In this document: piece after piece, positions 61,593 to 64,000 of the stretch
How the letters are laid out: each line of letters starts with the position of its first letter
Numbering within the stretch: the first letter of the stretch is position 1
NCBI RefSeq assembly: GCF_003814875.1
Contig: NZ_RKQF01000001.1
Span: forward strand, 2,542,001 to 2,606,000
Length of the DNA stretch: 64,000 bases
Reading direction: 5' to 3'
From: Streptomyces sp. Ag109_O5-1
GTDB lineage: Bacteria > Actinomycetota > Actinomycetes > Streptomycetales > Streptomycetaceae
Notes under the pieces: generated by a model
Databases searched by the model: none
Told to the model about the DNA's origin: nothing
What the model saw: only the letters and a program-made list of their open reading frames with translations
Made by a program: the position numbers and the translations under genes

Positions 61593-62612
61593 ATGCTGGA
61601 CGACCTGGACCGTGCCCTGATCCACGCTCTGCACATCGACGGCCGCGCACCTTTCAGCCAGATCGCCACCGCCCTCGACGTCTCGCCGCAGACCGTCGCC
61701 CGGCGCTACCGCCGGCTGCGCACCGAGGCGTCCTTACGGGTCGTCGGACTGCCTGATCCCCACCAGGCGGGCCAGACGCAGTGGCTCGTCCGGCTGACCG
61801 CGGCGGCGAGTTCGGCGCAGGACCTTGCCTACGCGCTGGTGCGCCGGCAGGACACCTCGTGGGTGAAACTCACCTCGGGCGGCACCGAGATCGTCGCGAT
61901 CATCCACACACCGACCGACGCAGGCGCGCACAACTCCCTGTTGCTGCGGGACATTCCGCGGACCAGCAACATCACCGCGGTGTCCGCGCACTGCATCCTG
62001 CACACCTACCTCGGCGGACCGACGAACTGGCGCCGCAGTGCGAACGCGCTGGACGACGAGCAGCAGCGCGTCCTGCGCGAGAACGAGGCGGCCGACACCT
62101 CATACGTACCCGTGCCGCGTCAACTCACCGAGGGCGACACCGACTTGCTGATGGCCCTGCAGAAGGACGGACGGGCCACCCACGCGGAGCTTGCCCGGGC
62201 GACCGGCTGGTCTCCGGTCACGGTGGCGCGCAGGCTGGCAGATCTGCAGGCGGGCGGCGCCATCTTCTTCGACGTCGAGGTCGACACCGGGCGCTTCGGC
62301 GCCAACACAAGGGCATTGCTGTGGATGTCGGTGAGCCCGGCGCACATCGAGAACGTGGCCGCGACCCTGGCCGGCCACGACGAGCTGGCCTACGTCGCCG
62401 CGACCACGGGCCCCACCAATCTGGTGGCCCAGGCCCTCTGCCGCGACCCTGCCGACCTGCACCGCTACCTGGCCCGGCGGCTGGGCTCCCTGGACGCGAT
62501 CCACGGCCTGGAGACCAGCCCGGTCCTGCAGAACCTCAAGGCGGCAAGCCCCATCATCACGGATCTGGCCCGCACCAGAATGCCGCCCGCCCCGGCTCGC
62601 GCCCGGAGCTGA
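61593..62612 (+). CDS. Lrp/AsnC regulator with two HTH domains
   Basis: 339 residues from ATG at 61593 with AAGGA before it. The protein has HTH (LDRALIHALHIDGRAPFSQI, SPQTVARRYRRLR), a ligand-like domain, a second HTH (DTDLLMALQKDGRATHAELA, SPVTVARRLADLQ) and a RAM domain (YVAATTGPTNLVAQALC, RYLARRLGSLDAIHG). This double-unit form is frequent in Streptomyces. It lies between a divergent methyltransferase and a convergent MFS gene and may control both. Its stop codon falls in a run of 8-base repeats. Confidence 0.88.
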   Translation: MLDDLDRALIHALHIDGRAPFSQIATALDVSPQTVARRYRRLRTEASLRVVGLPDPHQAGQTQWLVRLTAAASSAQDLAYALVRRQDTSWVKLTSGGTEIVAIIHTPTDAGAHNSLLLRDIPRTSNITAVSAHCILHTYLGGPTNWRRSANALDDEQQRVLRENEAADTSYVPVPRQLTEGDTDLLMALQKDGRATHAELARATGWSPVTVARRLADLQAGGAIFFDVEVDTGRFGANTRALLWMSVSPAHIENVAATLAGHDELAYVAATTGPTNLVAQALCRDPADLHRYLARRLGSLDAIHGLETSPVLQNLKAASPIITDLARTRMPPAPARARS

Positions 62613-62648
62613 GGGACTGAGGGGCTGAGGGGTTGAGGAGTTGAGGGG
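62609..62648. repeat. 8-bp tandem repeat at the Lrp stop codon
   Basis: Five imperfect copies of CTGAGGGG (CTGAGGGA, CTGAGGGG twice, TTGAGGAG, TTGAGGGG). The first copy includes the stop codon. A simple repeat prone to slippage; copy changes would not affect the protein. Confidence 0.7.
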
Positions 62649-62678
62649 CTGTGGCCCGGAGGGCACAGGCACGCCGAA

Positions 62679-62700
62679 GCGGCGGCCCGGAGGCCGCCGC
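62679..62700. terminator. Hairpin between Lrp and MFS genes
   Basis: Perfect arms GCGGCGGCC and GGCCGCCGC with a CGGA loop, 25 bases beyond the MFS stop and 67 beyond the Lrp stop; suited to end both converging transcripts. Confidence 0.65.
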
Positions 62701-62725
62701 ACACGCCATGACGGAAACGGTTCGG

Positions 62726-64000
62726 CTAGTGCCCCGCCCCGGCCCCGGCCCCGGCCCCGGCCCCGGCCGGAGCATTCTTGTCGATCATCATCCGGCTGGT
62801 CGCGAAGCTGACCACGACGAGCGCCACGGCGACCCAGAACGCGAGTTGGACGGCGTGCAGGGCCGCCGACGCGCCACCGTCACGCGCGCTGCCCAGGTAC
62901 ACGCTGCCGAGGACCGCCACCCCGAGCGTCGCACCCAGCTGCTGGACCGCATTCAGCAGACCCGCGGCCGAGCCGATCTCCTGCGGCTGAAGCGGCTTGA
63001 GCGCAATGGTGAAAAACGCTGGGCTGAACAGACCGACCCCGAGTCCGACGACCCCGAGTGCGAACAGCAACGGCGTCGGGTACGTGTCCGGGTCCGCCGC
63101 GTGATAGACGGCGATGGCGGCGAGCGCACCGACCAGCAGGACGGCGAGCCCGAGGGACATCATGCGGTGCCCGTAGCGCTTGACCAGGTGCGCACCGGCC
63201 ACCCAGGAGGCGACGGCCAGCCCCACCGACCACGGGGCGAGGGTCAGACCGGCCTTCAACACGTCGGTGCCCAGACCGAGTTGGAGCTGGAGCACGATGA
63301 CCATCATCAGACCGTTGGTGACGGCGAAGAAGGCCGTCGACGTCACCAGGGCGGCCGGGAAGCCGCGGTCGGCGAACAGGCTCGGCTCCACCAGCGGGCT
63401 GCGCCCGGCTGCGGCCACTGCGCGCTGGTGCACCGCGAACCCGGCCATCAGGCACAGCCCTGCCGCGATGGCCGCCCAGCTCCACCCCGACAGGGCGGTC
63501 AGGTCGGCGCCGATCAGCGGATGGACGACGAGCCCGATCCCGGCCATGCCCAGCAACGTACCCGTCAGGTCGAGAGTGGGCCGCTTGGGAGCACGGTTCT
63601 CCATCAGCCTGGGCGAGATCGCGAGGACGACCAGCGACACGGGGACGTTCACCAGGAACGCCGCGCGCCACGAGGAGCCGAACAGGTCGGCGTGGGTGAG
63701 CACGCCGCCGAGCACCGGCCCGCACACGGCGGCCAGGCCCATCACGGGACCGATGCTGCCCAGCGCCTTGGACATCTCGGGACCGGCGAACATCGTCTTG
63801 ATCAGGCCGATGGTCTGAGGGATGATCACCGCCGCCGCGGCTCCCTGCACCACGCGGAAGGCGATCAGGAGCCCCACCGTGGGCGCCGCGGCACAGGCGG
63901 CGGACGCGATCATGAATCCGGTGACACCGATCACGAACAGCCGCTTGCGGCCGGCGATGTCACCGAGCCGGCCACCGGTGATCAGTAGCACCGCGAACGG
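62726..64000 (-). CDS. MFS drug/proton antiporter (DHA2 type), N-terminus beyond window
   Basis: The frame runs from the right edge to TAG at 62726, about 424 residues, and lacks the start and the first helix or two. ITGGRLGDIAGRKRLFVIG is the conserved loop 2-3 motif, and VVQGAAAAVIIPQTIGLIK and VMGLAAVCGPVLGGVLTH are the motif-C area of 14-helix DHA2 exporters. The C-terminus ends in alternating Gly-Ala from a run of GGCCCC hexamers (62731-62769) that may vary in length. Likely multidrug or metabolite exporter, possibly controlled by the adjacent Lrp protein. Confidence 0.87.
   Translation of the reverse strand, partial: PFAVLLITGGRLGDIAGRKRLFVIGVTGFMIASAACAAAPTVGLLIAFRVVQGAAAAVIIPQTIGLIKTMFAGPEMSKALGSIGPVMGLAAVCGPVLGGVLTHADLFGSSWRAAFLVNVPVSLVVLAISPRLMENRAPKRPTLDLTGTLLGMAGIGLVVHPLIGADLTALSGWSWAAIAAGLCLMAGFAVHQRAVAAAGRSPLVEPSLFADRGFPAALVTSTAFFAVTNGLMMVIVLQLQLGLGTDVLKAGLTLAPWSVGLAVASWVAGAHLVKRYGHRMMSLGLAVLLVGALAAIAVYHAADPDTYPTPLLFALGVVGLGVGLFSPAFFTIALKPLQPQEIGSAAGLLNAVQQLGATLGVAVLGSVYLGSARDGGASAALHAVQLAFWVAVALVVVSFATSRMMIDKNAPAGAGAGAGAGAGH

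Noticed and set aside
1..64000. CRISPR arrays, rRNA, tRNA and riboswitches
   Set aside because: I found no regularly spaced repeats, no tRNA-like clover-leaf ends at the integrase site, and no conserved riboswitch core. Small structured RNAs cannot be excluded by eye.

Overview
The window is very GC-rich actinobacterial DNA. Its gene families (LAL and GAF-LuxR regulators, DUF6230/DUF6114 proteins, a CGNR zinc-finger regulator, a secreted trypsin, many TetR-controlled oxidoreductases) and its GTG/TTG starts point to a Streptomyces-like chromosome, probably an accessory or arm region. I see no rRNA, tRNA or CRISPR array.

Layout. 0-12 kb: an acyl-CoA ligase cut by the left edge, divergent from a GAF-LuxR regulator; a large ATP-binding LuxR regulator followed by a secreted trypsin; a tautomerase; a LysR/LysE divergent pair split by an IS701-type insertion; an AlkZ-like DNA glycosylase; a CorA transporter. 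12-17 kb: nested mobile DNA. A tyrosine-integrase remnant beside corA is cut by an IS256-type element, and that IS is itself interrupted by a compact 2.5-kb serine-recombinase element. Removing the 2,512-bp insert and keeping one copy of its 7-bp TCCCAGA core restores the IS256 transposase reading frame exactly. 17-21 kb: a MerR regulator with paired palindromes and a DUF6230-DUF6114-proline-rich operon, then a short-chain dehydrogenase under two TetR-type operators.

21-30 kb: a catabolic block made of a pcaI(broken)-pcaJ-pcaF operon, a CGNR regulator, an MBL-fold hydrolase and two alpha/beta hydrolases. It is tied together by a shared AAGCATAG-N3-CTATGCTT palindrome and bordered by decayed genes. 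30-46 kb: small redox and hydrolytic genes (tandem SnoaL protein, MBL hydrolase with AraC regulator, ProA homologue, SDRs, aldehyde dehydrogenase with TetR and a 23-bp palindrome, epoxide-hydrolase-like enzymes, enoyl-CoA hydratase, flavin reductase), separated by gene debris. 45-54 kb: two TetR regulators, a YhgE/Pip-type membrane protein and a complete molybdenum hydroxylase operon (2Fe-2S, FAD, Mo subunits, XdhC) with its own TetR. 54-64 kb: gene fragments, an MMPL transporter, a NarL-type two-component system, more fragments, an LCMT-type methyltransferase, a two-HTH Lrp regulator and an MFS transporter cut by the right edge.

Two themes stand out. First, several local regulons can be read directly from repeated operators, notably AAACCGATCGGTTT, which occurs six times in four promoter regions up to 28 kb apart. 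Second, gene decay is heavy: nested insertions, small tandem duplications that break frames, internal deletions and transposase remnants. The strongest candidate for an undescribed system is the serine-recombinase element that uses an IS256 transposase gene as its landing site.
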